Shown here: positions 33,501-45,080 of the stretch, one piece after another
Layout: each line of letters begins with the position of its first letter
How positions within the stretch are numbered: the first letter of the stretch is position 1
NCBI GenBank assembly: GCA_963383645.1
Contig: OY726561.1
Location: forward strand, 25,958,826 to 26,022,825
DNA length: 64,000 nucleotides
Source of the DNA: Muscardinus avellanarius
Taxonomy: Eukaryota > Chordata > Mammalia > Rodentia > Gliridae
Direction of reading: 5' to 3'
The notes under the pieces: model-generated
Seen by the model: only the letters and a program-made list of their open reading frames with translations
Told to the model about the DNA's origin: nothing
The model's database searches: none
Translations under genes and position numbers: made by a program

Positions 33501-34831
33501 CAATTTAACTACAAAAATTTAGATAGTATATAACATTTAATATATTTATCTCCAAATATTAATATTTTATAAAATTATAGTACATTTATTGAAACCAAAA
33601 CATTATTATTGATGCAATAATGTTCACAAACTCTCAGACATTAGTCAAATGTTTTTGACTAAAGTCAAAAGTCACTATGTTTTTCTCTTCCCAATACTCT
33701 ACCAAAATGTCAATGGGCTATGCAATTTTCAAGTTTGTTAATAGAAAGAAGTATCATTTTTGTTATTAATAAAAGTTGGCTATTGTTTTTTGTAAACCTT
33801 TCATGAATTTGTCTTTCCTCCAACTACTGATTTGAGCAGTTTACTTATGACCAACACTGTACAGAATAATGTGGTGACCCTTATTTTCCGCTCCCTCCTC
33901 CCCCCACCTGTACTCAGCTCTATGACCACTAAGCACAGTAGTCTCCTATGTATCTCCATCCCCGGGTTCCAAACTCAAGACATTTATAAGTTATTTTAAA
34001 TTTCTGTTTTAACAGTCTAAAATCTCAATAATAGAATGACTATCAAGTTCTGTTCCTTTGCTTCCTGTCTCTCAGTTTCACTGTGCTAAATTTTTTGATG
34101 CCCAGTATCTTGAAAACTGTTTTATATATATTTTGTAATATATTTCTAGCAGAAGTGTACTCTGTTACCTGATAATTTATCCTAGCTAGAAACAAATGTC
34201 ATTACCCGTCTACTTAGATCTGCTTTATTACTATAATATTTGTGTAATTATTTTTAGCATATCATATTTTATTTTTTTTAAAAAATGCCAATTAAAATAA
34301 AGAGATTTTGTTTTGAGCGAATTAACATTTAATAAAGATTTACAAATAGAATCCTGATTGTCACCTCGTTAGCTTTTTTTATATGTTAAATACAACTTAT
34401 TATAAGAATATTAAGGATCAGCTTAAATCACTTTAACCATTCTGGAAAGCTTCCTGAAAATTGGAATGCTATAGCTAGATTCTGAAGGGTATTTAGAAGT
34501 GAACAAGACAAAGAAAAGAGCAATAAATTTGGTTGAGAGAAGATAATATAGGATTATTTCATCACATTTGAGCAGACATTACTGCAAGTAATTTCAGAGT
34601 TGAAATGACAAATATCCAGAAACAGCCAGAAGAAAGCTACAGCCATGGAAATCTGCTTATTTAAGAAGTTCAGTAGACAAAGTAAGTTTAGTGTTGGCCA
34701 GAGAAACTATATACATTGAAATTACTGTTGAATTTCCTACCATTTCCTCTTACATGGAATTTATCTTCTTAAAATATCTTTGACAAGTACCTTAAAACTA
34801 TTGACACTTAAATACTTTTACATACAAGAAG

Positions 34832-34834
<3 letters not shown>
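33501..34834. other. Unrecognised sequence
   Basis: AT-rich; a pyrimidine-rich CCCTCCTCCCCCCACC stretch at about 33.89 kb resembles L1 3'UTR G-tracts on the opposite strand but is too short to call. Confidence 0.4.

Positions 34835-34878
<44 letters not shown>
34835..34878. repeat. (TA)n microsatellite
   Basis: About 22 TA units. Confidence 0.95.
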
Positions 34879-34880
<2 letters not shown>

Positions 34881-35392
34881 AGAAGAATTTCTTATTATTT
34901 AGTTGTACAAAACATTTTCTTGTATATTATTCATAAATATTTTAAAAGCCCATGTTTTTGCTAAAAACTGGGAGAGAAAGATTAGTATTTATAGACATAT
35001 GGAGTTTTCATGTTTTGGATATGTTTTTTAGTGCAATCTCTGTGATTTACCTGCTTTGAGTCTTTAAAAACAAAAAGAGTATAAGATACTATTAGTGGTT
35101 TTCACTGTAGTCTAAAATGTAAAATAGTCATGAAATTTTTCCCTAAGAAGTTTTCTTATAGTATATACTGGAGTTATATGGGTTGTAATTATGTCTTCCT
35201 TTATAAATGGATATTGACTGGACTATTTATAAATCAATTTTCAATAGTATATCTATGGTTATTTGTTATGATATTTGTTTTTATAGCTTTCTTAAAAACA
35301 GTGTAGGTTAGAACATAACTTCTAAAATATTTTAATTGACATAGAGAGAGTAAAAATTATGCTATAATGGATTATGCAATAATTTTATTAGC
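34879..35392. other. Unrecognised sequence
   Basis: No signal recognised. Confidence 0.4.
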
Positions 35393-35403
35393 ATATTGAC
35401 ACT

Positions 35404-35589
35404 TTTTTTGTGTGTGTGGTACTGGGGTTCCTGTAAGCCCTTCTATCTCTGGGCTACACTCTCAGACCTATTTTATATTTTTGAAACAGGGTCTCTTAAG
35501 TCAGAGCGGCTGGCTTCAAATTTGCACGATCCTCCTGTCTCCACCTCCCAAGCTCGGGGATTACAAGTATGCGCCACCACGCCTGGGCA
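35404..35589 (-). mobile_element. B1-dID SINE with target duplication
   Basis: Antisense near-consensus copy. Flanks CATATTGACACTTTT (35393 on) and CATATTGACCCTTTA (35591 on) form a near-perfect duplication. Two overlapping frames are shadows. Confidence 0.92.
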
Positions 35590-35813
35590 ACATATTGACC
35601 CTTTAATACTGTAATTTATCCATCAAAACCAACGTATAAACCGAAAATTAGTTTTTCATAAAATTTATGATTCAATTGTTGAATATAGCTGTATTTTTTA
35701 TTTTTGTACTTAAAATGTGTTTTAATATATATTGAATTTTTTTTAATTTTATTTATTTATTTATTTTTTTATTTTTTACATATTTTTTATTGAACATATT
35801 TGGTTTACATTTA

Positions 35814-35994
35814 TTTATTTTTTTGGTGGTACTGGGGTTCCTGGAAGCCCTTATATATACCTCTAGGCTAAACTCCCAGACCTATTTTCTGTATTTTTGA
35901 AACAGGGTCTCTTAAGCCAGCGCAGCTGGCCTCGATCCTCCTGCCTCTGCCTCCCAAGCACAGGGATTGCAAGCGTGCGCCACCATGCCCGGCT
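35814..35994 (-). mobile_element. B1-dID SINE nested in L1 3'UTR
   Basis: Antisense SINE flanked by the perfect 16-bp duplication ATTTGGTTTACATTTA (35798-35813 and 35995-36010), which is itself L1 sequence. So it inserted into the L1. Confidence 0.95.
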
Positions 35995-36316
35995 ATTTGG
36001 TTTACATTTAAACTATGCTTGGTGCCCTCTTCCCCCACCCCCATTTTCCCTTCACCCCTCCCACCAATGATTTTCCAGGGTAACCATGCTACATTCATAA
36101 TTTTACACATATTCAGATGTAGACCCTCATTAAACAAGTTCAGCATTCCTCCTCTCCTATCCTTCCATTCAAACTTTGCTGGTATTTCCCCTCCATTATC
36201 TGGAGTCCCACTAGTATCCTCTATGTTCCCTAGTTTGGGCATATTAAAGGAAATATATGTATCTTCTCCTTCTGTGCTTGGCTGATCTCACTTAACATAA
36301 TGCTCTCCAGGACTTT

Positions 36317-38175
36317 TCATCTTCTTTCAAATGATATGATTTTGTTCTTCTTTATGGCTGAATAAAATTCCATCATGTATATTTCCCAAAGTTTTGCAAT
36401 CAATTCATCAGTTGATGGAGATCTAGGTTGGTTCCATATTTTGGCTATTATGAATTGTGCTACTATGAACATAGGTATGCATAAGTTGCTGTAGTTCTCT
36501 GTATTCAACCCTTTTGGAAAGATACCCAGGAGTGGTAAAGCTGGGTCATATGGTGGATCTATTCCCACCTTTCTTAGGAATCTCCACACAGATCTCCATG
36601 GTGGCTGAACTAGTTTGCATTCCCACCAACAGTGTAAAAGAGTTCCTCTTTTCCCACATCCTCGCCAGCATTTGTTGTTATTTGATTTCTTTATGCGTGC
36701 CACTCTGACTGGGGTTAGATGGAATCTCAGTGTAATTTTGACTTGCATCTCCCTGATGGCCAGTGATGAAGAACATCTTTTCATGTATCTATTGGCCCTT
36801 TGTATCTCTTCTTTTGTGAAGTGTCTATTCAGCTCATTTGCCCATTTCTTGATTGGGTTGTTTGTTTTGCTAGTGTAGAATCTTTTGAGCTCTTTGTATA
36901 TTCTGGATATTAGTCCCCTATCAGATTGGTGGCTGGTAAAAATCTTCTCCCATTCTGTAGGCTTCCTCTTTAGGCTTTTGATGGTTTCCTTTGATGAGAG
37001 GAAACTTTTTAGTTTTATGCTATCCCACTTGTTTATTCTTGCTTTAATTTCCTGAGCTTTGGAGGTTTTGTTGAGAAAGTTACTGCCTGTGCCAATATGT
37101 TGTAGTGTTGAGCCTATGTTCTCCTCTACTAACTTCACAGTCTCGGGTCTAATTTCTAAGTCTTTGATCCATCTTGAGTTGATTCCTGTGCATGGTGAGG
37201 TGTAGGGGTTTAGTTCCATCTTTCTACAAATGGATAGCCAGTTCTCCCAGCACCATTTGTTGAAAAGACTGTCTTTTCTCCAGCGTATGAGTTTGGCCCC
37301 TTTGTCAAAGATTAAATGACTAAAGATTTGTGGATTTGTTTTGGTATCTTCTATTCTAATCCCTTGTCAGTATATCTGTTTTTGTACCAGTACCATGTTT
37401 TTACTACTATTGCTCTATGGTATAATTTGAAGTCTGGGATTGTGATGCCTCCTGCATGTTTCTTATTGCTGAGAATTGCTTTGGCTATTCTGGGTTTTTT
37501 CTTTCTCCATATAAAGTTCATGATTGATTTTTCTAGGTCTATGAAGAATGTTGCTGGTATTTTAATGGGAATTGTATTGAATCTGTAGATCAGTTTTGGC
37601 AGGATGGCCATTTTGATGATATTTATTCTTCCTTTCCATGAGCACAGGAGATATTTCCATCTTCCAAGGTCTTCTCCAATTTCTTTCTTTAATGTTTTAT
37701 AGTTTTTTGTTGTAGAAGTCTTTTACATCTTTGTTTAGGTTTATTCCTAGGTATTTTATTGGTTTTGAGGTTATAGTGAATGGAATTGTTTTCTTTGTTT
37801 CTTTCATTGTGAATTCATTGTTGGTGTATAGAAAAGCCACTGATTTCTTTAGATTGATTTAGTATCCTGCGACTTTGCTGAATTTGTCGATCAGCTCCAG
37901 AAGTCTTTTGGTTGAGTTCTTTGAGTCTTCCAGATAAAGGATCATGTCATCTGCAAATAAGAATAGTTATAATTCCTCTCTTCCTATGTGAATTCCTTTG
38001 ATTTCCTTCTCTTGTCTTATTGCTGAGGCAAGATTCTCAAGGACTATATTGAAAAGAAGTGGTGATAGTGGGCATCCTTGTCTTGTTCCTGATTTTAGAG
38101 GAAATTCTTGCAGTTTTTTCCCATTCAAAATAATGTTGGATTTAGGTTTACAGTATATTGCCTTAATGATGCTGA
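36317..38175 (-). pseudogene. L1 ORF2 fragment (RT, thumb and zinc knuckle)
   Basis: The catalytic loop FADDM of the reverse transcriptase is encoded at 37946-37957 and is intact at the amino-acid level. Downstream, a frame at 37611-37351 reads [20 protein letters not shown] (RT thumb region) and continues after a frameshift into a 300-codon frame (37219-36317). This holds [25 protein letters not shown], the knuckle CWRGCGKRGTLLHCWWEC and the end KKNKIISFERR. The ATG of that frame is internal, not a real start. Endonuclease and the beginning of RT are missing by 5' truncation. L1 replicase nicks DNA and copies RNA at the nick; this copy cannot. Confidence 0.9.
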
Positions 38176-38181
38176 GGTATG

Positions 38182-38899
38182 TATTATGACTATGGGAAAT
38201 ATTATGAACAATTGCAATATTATGATTAAGAAATAGAAAGATTTTGCAAAAAATGTTACCTTTGTAGAAAATGTTCTACATATATAGAATTGTCTTTTGA
38301 ACCAAAGAATCAATTATTCTCAAGATTTTTAATAAGTTGCATTGTGATTTGGTTATACAAAGAATGATAATCATGTCATTCTTTAATATATTTTTATAAT
38401 ATATATTTTATACATTGATTATTCTACACATTCTCTTTTTATCTTTCTCATAAAATCTATATTATGTCTATGGAAAAAATTATGATCAATTGCAATATTA
38501 TGATCAAAAAATAGGAAGACTTTGCAGAAAATGTTACCTAGGAAACAGATCAAATAATATCACATTCATATCTGAAGTTATCTTAATAGCATGTACATGT
38601 ATGCAGAGGCATGGGGGTTGGCTGGGATCTGGAAGAAAACACACTAAGTGAAGTGTGTATATATAGATGTATCAGTTTGAATCTTACTATATTGTATAAT
38701 TGCAATTCAAACATATTTTTAAAGATTATACAGAATTATTTTCTGAACCAAGGAATCAATTATTCTCAAGATTTCTAATAAGTTGCATTGTGATTTGGTT
38801 ATAAAAAGAATGACAATCATGCCATCCTTTATCATATTTTATAATATGTATTTCTATACATTGATTAGTTTACACATTCTCTTTTTATATTTCTCATTG
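38182..38899. repeat. Old imperfect tandem duplication
   Basis: Copy 1 (38182-38459) and copy 2 (38460-38899) share TTGCAATATTATGAT, GAATCAATTATTCTCAAGAT, AAGTTGCATTGTGATTTGGT and TACACATTCTCTTTTTAT in the same order. Copy 2 has about 168 extra bases (about 38545-38712). Visible substitutions show it is not recent. Confidence 0.8.
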
Positions 38900-38939
38900 T
38901 CTACTTTTCCAGACAAATTATATAAGAAGGTAGATTTTG

Positions 38940-39129
38940 CTGTGTCAAACACACACATACATATATACACATATGAGATATACAGTTGTATGAGATATAC
39001 AATTTATGTACACATATTTAATGTATTTCTATTATACATATATATACACATGTATATATATACATATATATACACATGTATATATACACGTGTATATATA
39101 TACACATGTATATATATACACATGTATAT

Positions 39130-39160
<31 letters not shown>

Positions 39161-39163
39161 TAT
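38940..39163. repeat. TATACACATG-rich microsatellite cluster
   Basis: ACACACATACATATATACAC grading into repeated TATATACACATG and a final TATA run. It is strongly self-complementary, so both strands give Tyr-Ile-rich frames that are not genes. Confidence 0.93.
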
Positions 39164-39422
39164 TCAATCTGATCAGTTTTACTGAAAAATAGTTTCATTC
39201 CTATTCTTTTCTTTCTACTCTACTAAAGGAGTATCTTTTCTACTTTTATGATGTCCATTCTAGATTCTGCAAGCATTTACTCTCAAGTGACTCAGCTTCT
39301 CTGAGATAATAAAATAAACTCCCAAATCTCAGTATTTAATAAAAACTATTTCTTGGTTATGTCACATAAATCTTTTGGCCAATTGTTGCCATCCTTCAGA
39401 TTATGAGTCTACTGTATTCCCT

Positions 39423-39611
39423 TTTTTTGTGGTACTGGGGTTCCTGGAAGCCCTTCTACCTCTGGGTTACACTCCCAGACCTATTTTTACATTTTTATTT
39501 GGAAACAGGGTCTCCTAAGCCAGTGCTCGCGGCTGGCTTCGAACCTGCGCGATCCTCCTGTCTCTGCCTCCCAAGCGGGGAAATTACAAGCGTGCGCCAC
39601 CACGCCCCACT
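39423..39611 (-). mobile_element. B1-dID SINE with target duplication
   Basis: Antisense near-consensus copy. TGTATTCCCTTTT before and TGTATGCCCTTTT after form a near-perfect duplication. Confidence 0.92.
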
Positions 39612-39795
39612 TGTATGCCCTTTTTAATGTAACTTTTTATCTTGCAACTAAAGCTTTAACAGTTCCTATGAGAACACAAAAAGAAAATGTCCAATCAGAT
39701 TAATCAAACTGACACATTTTTCTTCTCAGTATCACATTTTACTAATAATCTTAAGAGACCATTAAAACTATTCAAATAATTAAGAGAGAGTTTCA

Positions 39796-39798
<3 letters not shown>

Positions 39799-39851
<53 letters not shown>
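39799..39851. repeat. (TA)n microsatellite
   Basis: About 26 TA units. Confidence 0.95.
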
Positions 39852-39853
<2 letters not shown>

Positions 39854-40041
39854 TTTTCTAGTCCTTAAATATTGTATCTGATGTTCATGGTTCAAGCCAG
39901 AATTATGCTTGAAATATTATTATCTGAGTAAGGCCCATGTTTCACTACACAGAGGAATCACTTGTGTGTAAGACGTAAACTTGCTCAACTTTATATGACA
40001 GGAATTTTATAGCTTACAAGACACCTTTCTCAAAAGATCTA

Positions 40042-40043
40042 TT

Positions 40044-40095
<52 letters not shown>

Positions 40096-40117
40096 TTTTC
40101 TTTCTCTCTTTCTTTCT
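40042..40117. repeat. (CTTT)n microsatellite
   Basis: About 15 pure CTTT units then degenerate ones, attached to the tail side of an antisense SINE; likely grown from its poly(A) tail. Confidence 0.93.
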
Positions 40118-40318
40118 TCAGCATTGGAGATTGAACCCAGGGACATTCTACCTCTGAAATACAACCACAGTCCTATTTTCTTATACTTTACTTTGAAACA
40201 GTCTCACTAGGTTGCAAAGGACCTCATTAAATAGCTGAGGCTGCCAGCCAACTCATGAACCACTTGTTTCGGCCTCCCATTTACTGTGATTACAAGCCTG
40301 TGCCACCATTCTTGGCTC
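40118..40318 (-). mobile_element. Older B1-dID SINE
   Basis: Antisense: GCATTGGAGATTGAACCCAG (dID), GGACCTCATTAAATAGCTGA (B1 half with the longer middle), ending TGCCACCATTCTTGGCT. Confidence 0.85.
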
Positions 40319-41353
40319 CAAGAGGTCTACTTTATAAATCTACAAATTCAAAGTTTATTTACTACTAATACACTTTTATCCAGAGATAGCCTGACATAGG
40401 CATTTTAAAGTCTCCTTTGTAAATACCATTAGTGTATTATTCACATGTCTCTCTGGCTTCATTAATTCCTTTGTCTGTTTCATTAATTCTTTTGTCTTTA
40501 TGCCAGTAGTACCCCATATTAATCACACTTGGCATGTTTCGAGCTTGGTTATCCTGATGTAATTTATTTATATGGTACATAATTTTAAAATTAAGATATT
40601 AATTTCTACTCTTACCCCCAAAATCACACAATAAATTATTTTGAGATTGCATTAATTGTATTAATATTTCCACAATATTTAGTCTTTGAAAATCAGGGCA
40701 TACGTCACCATCTATTTTTATTTTCTAGCTTTCTCAACAGTGTTTTAGTTTTCATGTAAGTCATCCTCAGTCCCTAGCTTGTACTTTGTGGCCCAAAGTG
40801 ACTTTTTCTAATACCATTCATCACAGTAAAACTCCAGCTTTTAGGATGAAAGAACGTAATTCCTTAACAGAAACTGCTAGTACAACATGTGTTTATGTCT
40901 TATTAGCCAGAAATTATAGGCCCATAGCAATAAATAAGGATAACTGAAAAGGGCTATATATTTAGAAATGCTACTTATGTAAGTTTTACGTTATTAAAAT
41001 AGAATGGACCTGGAAAATTAGTTGTAATCTTTATTTTTAAAATGCTGACTGCATAGAACAAAGGAAAAGTAATCTCTAACTTATCCAAGTAAACTTTACC
41101 TTATGAAAACTTAAAAAAAACATAAAAATGTTACATATTAGCCAGTTTTTTTGTAAAATAGAACAAAAATATTATATTTACTAGTAGTGTCTGAATCAGC
41201 ACCTTTCTTCAACTTTAAAAACCTGCTTATGATGCTTATTAATTTGAATTAGGAATTAGTACGACCAATAAATAGACATATAGCCTTTCATTATTATAGA
41301 AATTAACACAATCCCAGGACATGAAAAGTTATTACAAATTGTTTGCAATATTT
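40319..41353. other. Unrecognised sequence
   Basis: About 1 kb, AT-rich, no gene or family recognised. Confidence 0.4.
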
Positions 41354-41370
41354 TATGTCAGGATATTTTA
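41354..41370. repeat. 17-bp target-site duplication (left)
   Basis: TATGTCAGGATATTTTA, repeated exactly at 43289-43305; it brackets the VNTR composite. Confidence 0.95.
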
Positions 41371-43288
41371 TTTTTTTTAATTTTTATTTTTTTTAATTTA
41401 TTTTTAATTAATTTATTTTTTTTTAATTGGTGCATTGTAGTCATATATCAATCACATTGGAGTACAAGACTTGAGAGGATATACAAGCACACATCATCCA
41501 ATTAGCCCTCCTCCAGCCCCCATCCCATCCCCTCCCGCTCCCTCCATCCCACACTTCTTTGGTGATTTACTTTGATACATTTGTTTATGTACCTCCTGCA
41601 TTTTAAAGAGGCTCCGTCCTCCAGTATTACATATCCTCTGATTGGTCACATTAGTTGCTTCACTATAGGGCCCTTTCTATAGCTCAACCTCTTCCTGTTG
41701 CCCTTTTCCTCCTAGTTATTGCTGATTAAGAGAAGCGTCTGATTTATATTTTCTGCGATATTTCTCTGTGCATGCTGCGTTGCAAGTACCAATCCCACTC
41801 TTGATGGTCCCAGTAGTGGCCTGGCTACTCAGTGGACTGATCCAGACCTCGCTGGCTCAAGCAGCGGCCTTGCCTCATGGGAGGCCCCAGTTCTGGTCTC
41901 GCTGGCCTCTGAACTGGTCTAACCCCTAAGCTGGCTTTGGTCCCGACCTTGTAGGCCGCAGGAGTGAACTTGCCTCACGCCAGGCTCCGATGCTGGCCAT
42001 TGGCCCCTGCACCGGTCTAACCCCGTGGCAGGATTCCAATCCCCGCCTCGGAGGCCCCAGCACCGGCCTACCCTCATGGCAGGCTCCAATGCCGGCCTCG
42101 TTGGCCCCAGCACCAGCCTAACCCCTCGGCAGGCTATGATCCCGGCCTCAAAGGCCCCAGCACTGGTCATGCCTCAAGGCAGGCTCCGATGCCGGCCTCG
42201 CTGGCCCCAGCACCGGCCTAACCCCTCGGCAGGCTCTTATCCTGGCCTCAGAGGCCCCAGTACCGGCCTTGCCTCAAGGCAGGCTCCGATGCCGGCCTCG
42301 CTGGCCCCAGCACCGGCCTAACCCCTTGGCAGGCTCCGATCACGGATTTGGAGGTCCCAGTACCGGCCTTGCCTCAAGGCAGACTCCGATGCCGGCCTCA
42401 CTGGCCCCAGTACCAGCCTAACCCCTCGGCAGGCTCTGATCCCGACCTCGGAGGCCCCAACACTGTTAATGCCTCACGGCAGGCTCCGATGCCGGCCTCA
42501 CTGGCCGCAGCACCGGCCTAACCCCTCGACAGGCTCTTATCCTGGCCTCAGAGGCCCCAGTACGGGCCTTGCCTCAAGGCAGACTCCGATGCCGGCCTCA
42601 CTGGCCCCAGTACCAGCCTAACCCCTCGGCAGGCTCTGATCCCGACCTCGGAGGCCCCAACACTGTTAATGCCTCACGGCAGGCTCCGATGCCGGCCTCA
42701 CTGGCCCCAGCACCGGCCTAACCCCTCGGCAGGCTCTTATCCTGGCCTCGAGGCCCCAGTGCCGGCCTTGCCTCAAGGCAGGCTCCGATGCCAGCCTCGC
42801 TGGCCCCAGCACCAGCCTAACCCCTCGGCAGGCTCTTATCCTGGCCTCGGAGGCCCCAGTACCGGCCTTGCCTCACGGCAGGCTCCGATGCCAGCCTCAC
42901 TGGCCCCAGCAGCGGCCTAACCCCTCGGCAGGCTCCGATCCCGGCCTCAGAGGCCCCAGTACCGGCCTTGCCTCAAGGCAGGCTCCAATGCCGGCTTCGC
43001 TGGCCCCAGCACCGGCCTAACCCCTTGGCAGGCTCCGATCCCGGATTTGGAGGCCCCAGCACTGGTCATGCATCAAGGCAGGCTCCAATGCCGGCCTCAC
43101 TGGCCCCAGCACCGGCCTAACCCCCCGGCAGGCTCCGATCCCGGCCTCGGAGGCCCCAGCACTGGTCATGCCTCAAGGCAGGCTCCGATGCCGGCCTCGC
43201 TGGCCCCAGCACCGGCCTAACCCCTCGGCAGGCTCTTATCCTGGCCTCGGAGGCCCCAGTACCGGCCTTGCCTCACGGCAGGCTCCGA
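41371..43288 (-). mobile_element. Composite retrotransposon: GC-rich VNTR plus L1-like 3' tail
   Basis: A ~1.92-kb insertion between perfect 17-bp duplications. In sense (minus) order: a GC-rich VNTR (about 43288-41900), a short unique segment (about 41900-41590) with a CCAAT motif (TGACCAATCAG, 41638-41648), then about 170 bp that align with L1 3' ends. That last part contains GGGATGGGGGCTGGAGG-type G-tracts and TATGACTACAATGCACCAAT, followed by an A-rich tail (T-rich at 41371-41424 on +). There is no ORF1 or ORF2. The poly(A), L1-type end and target duplication indicate trans-mobilisation by L1. The plan is analogous to primate SVA (VNTR plus 3' module), but no sequence relationship is claimed. 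It could alternatively be an L1 with a monomer-type promoter that lost its ORFs. Confidence 0.8.
41900..43288 (-). repeat. GC-rich VNTR of ~50-bp monomers in ~100-bp dimers
   Basis: About 13-14 dimers. The two monomer types on + are GGCCTAACCCCTCGGCAGGC... and GGCCTTGCCTCAAGGCAGGC..., alternating with GGCCCCAGCACC/GGCCCCAGTACC spacers. Monomers differ at CpG sites and by single-base indels. CpG-dense in a CpG-poor window, so it would register as a CpG island. The Pro/Arg/Ala-rich frames of about 83-98 codons on both strands are VNTR translations without start context or conservation and should not be taken as genes. Confidence 0.93.
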
Positions 43289-43305
43289 TATGTCAGGATA
43301 TTTTA
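43289..43305. repeat. 17-bp target-site duplication (right)
   Basis: Exact copy of 41354-41370. Confidence 0.95.
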
Positions 43306-44163
43306 AAACTGCATGGAATGAACACATTTATCATAAAGTTTTATTTGCAGGTTATTTACACATATCCTATTTTCCTACCATATCATCTTTTGGACAATTT
43401 CATGGTATGTGCTGTATAAATGTAATTCTTTATAGACTTTAATTGCATGCATTTTCTGGCTGTTGTCGACATAAGGGTGAAAAGATTAATCACTTCTGCA
43501 TTTAGTGAACATACTAGGGTCTTTTAAAGATTTAATCTTGTTCATTTTTCTAAAAGGTTCATTGGAATTCAAAGAAGAACATTTTGATTGACTACCTTTC
43601 CTACTATTTCTGTGGCTAAACTAAATGCCAGTTCATTTATCAATAAGAAAAAGCTCACTTGGAATACTTCACACCTGAGAGTAATAACACTAAGTAAAAC
43701 TAGCAGATAAAATCGTAGTAAGTTTGCATTGTTTTAAATAAAGTTGCAAAGAAATAACTTACAATTAAGTAAATATTTACTTTTTTTCAAAATGAAACAA
43801 TTGCAGATGTTTAGAAACAAGAGGTGTGAGGTTATTAAAGGATGCACTCTGCTCCTAAGAGCGACTTGAGCCAAAATGCAAGAGGCTGCTCTACAAAAGT
43901 TTTCTTGAGAAATAAACAAACTTTCTGTAGATTTTTTATTTTTCTATAGTAGAATCTGCATGCACATCTATGACTTTTGGTTAGCTTTTTATAATTTCAA
44001 TCTGGCTTTTTTCTGAGACATCATTTTCTGCAAAATTAAAAGTTTTTTTCAGTTACTCTGGAGGGAAACACATATTACAAATGCAATGTCTATTCATGAT
44101 GCTCCTTACAGATTCTTAGTCAAAGTTTGGTACCTGATCTTACACATTTATCATCTAAACTCT
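43306..44163. other. Unrecognised sequence
   Basis: No gene or family recognised. Confidence 0.4.
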
Positions 44164-45080
44164 TTTACACTGTTGGTGGAAGTGTAGGGTAGTTCAGCCA
44201 CTATGGAGATAAGTATGGAGATTCCTTAGAAAACTGGGAATAGATCCTCCATTTGATCCAGCTATACCACTCCTGGGTATCTTTCCAAAGGGGTTGAAAT
44301 CAGAGAACTACAGTAACATATGCATACCCATGTTCATAACAGTACAGTTTGTAATAGCCAAAATATGGAACAACCTAGATCTCCATCAACAGATGAACGG
44401 ATTCCAAAATTATGGGAAATTCACACAATGGAATTCTATTCAGCTATAAAGAAGAATAAAATAATAGCATTTGCAAGAAGATGGAAGGAACTGGAGAACA
44501 TTATGTTAAGTGAGATTAGTCAAGCACAGAGAGAAGGGATATATGTTTTCTCTAATATGCCCAACCTAGGGAGTAGTGGTAATACCAGAGGGATTCCAGA
44601 TGATGGAGGGGAAATCCCAGCAAAGCTTGAATGAAAGGATAGGAGAGGAAGAAAGCTGAGGTTGTTCAATGGAGGAGCTACATATGAATATGTGTAACAG
44701 TATAAATATAACATGGTTAACCTGGACATTCTTTATTGGGAGGGGGGAAGGGAAATGGGGGTGAAAGGGCACGAAGCACAATCTAAATGTACACAATTTT
44801 CTTTTTTTTTTTTTTTGGTGGTACTGGAGTTCCTGGAAGCTCTTCTACCTCTGGGCTACACTCCCAGACCTATTTAATATTTTTAAATTTGGAAATAGGG
44901 TCTCTTAAGCCAGCGAGGCTGGCTCCGAACCAGTGTGATCCTCCTGTCTCCGCCTCCCAACTGCGGGGATTACAAGCGTGCGCCACCACACCCGGCTAAA
45001 TGTACACCATTTTCTATATGTTCCACTTATAAATAAAAAATAAATAAAAAAACAAATAAATAAATTAATTAATTAAATAA
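44164..45080 (+). mobile_element. 5'-truncated L1 (end of ORF2 plus 3'UTR)
   Basis: Starts abruptly within the ORF2 C-terminal domain (CACTGTTGGTGGAAGTGTAG), runs to a G-rich 3'UTR and an (AAAT)n-like tail at about 45030-45080. The frame 44320-44634 encodes the last ORF2 residues (MEQPRSPSTDERIPKLWEIH, then FYSAIKKNKIIAFARR). A SINE splits the 3'UTR. Confidence 0.9.
44802..44996 (-). mobile_element. B1-dID SINE nested in L1 3'UTR
   Basis: Antisense copy. TAAATGTACACAATTTTC (44784-44801) and TAAATGTACACCATTTTC (44997-45014) form an 18-bp duplication with one mismatch. Confidence 0.93.

Larger units (their letters stand above)
35774..38181 (-). mobile_element. 5'-truncated L1, antisense
   Basis: T-rich tail at 35740-35790, 3'UTR with G-tract (35774-36316, interrupted by a SINE), then ORF2 from its stop at 36317 back to the RT fingers/palm at about 38.18 kb, where homology ends abruptly. 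Moderately young: long frames survive. Confidence 0.92.

Noticed and set aside
41900..43288. Regular repeats considered as a CRISPR array
   Set aside because: No constant repeat/unique spacer alternation, eukaryotic context, and repeat units are contiguous; it is a VNTR.
42025..43419. Overlapping Pro/Arg/Ala-rich open frames on both strands (up to 98 codons)
   Set aside because: They are translations of the VNTR; absence of stops follows from GC-rich repeat composition, with no start context or domain.
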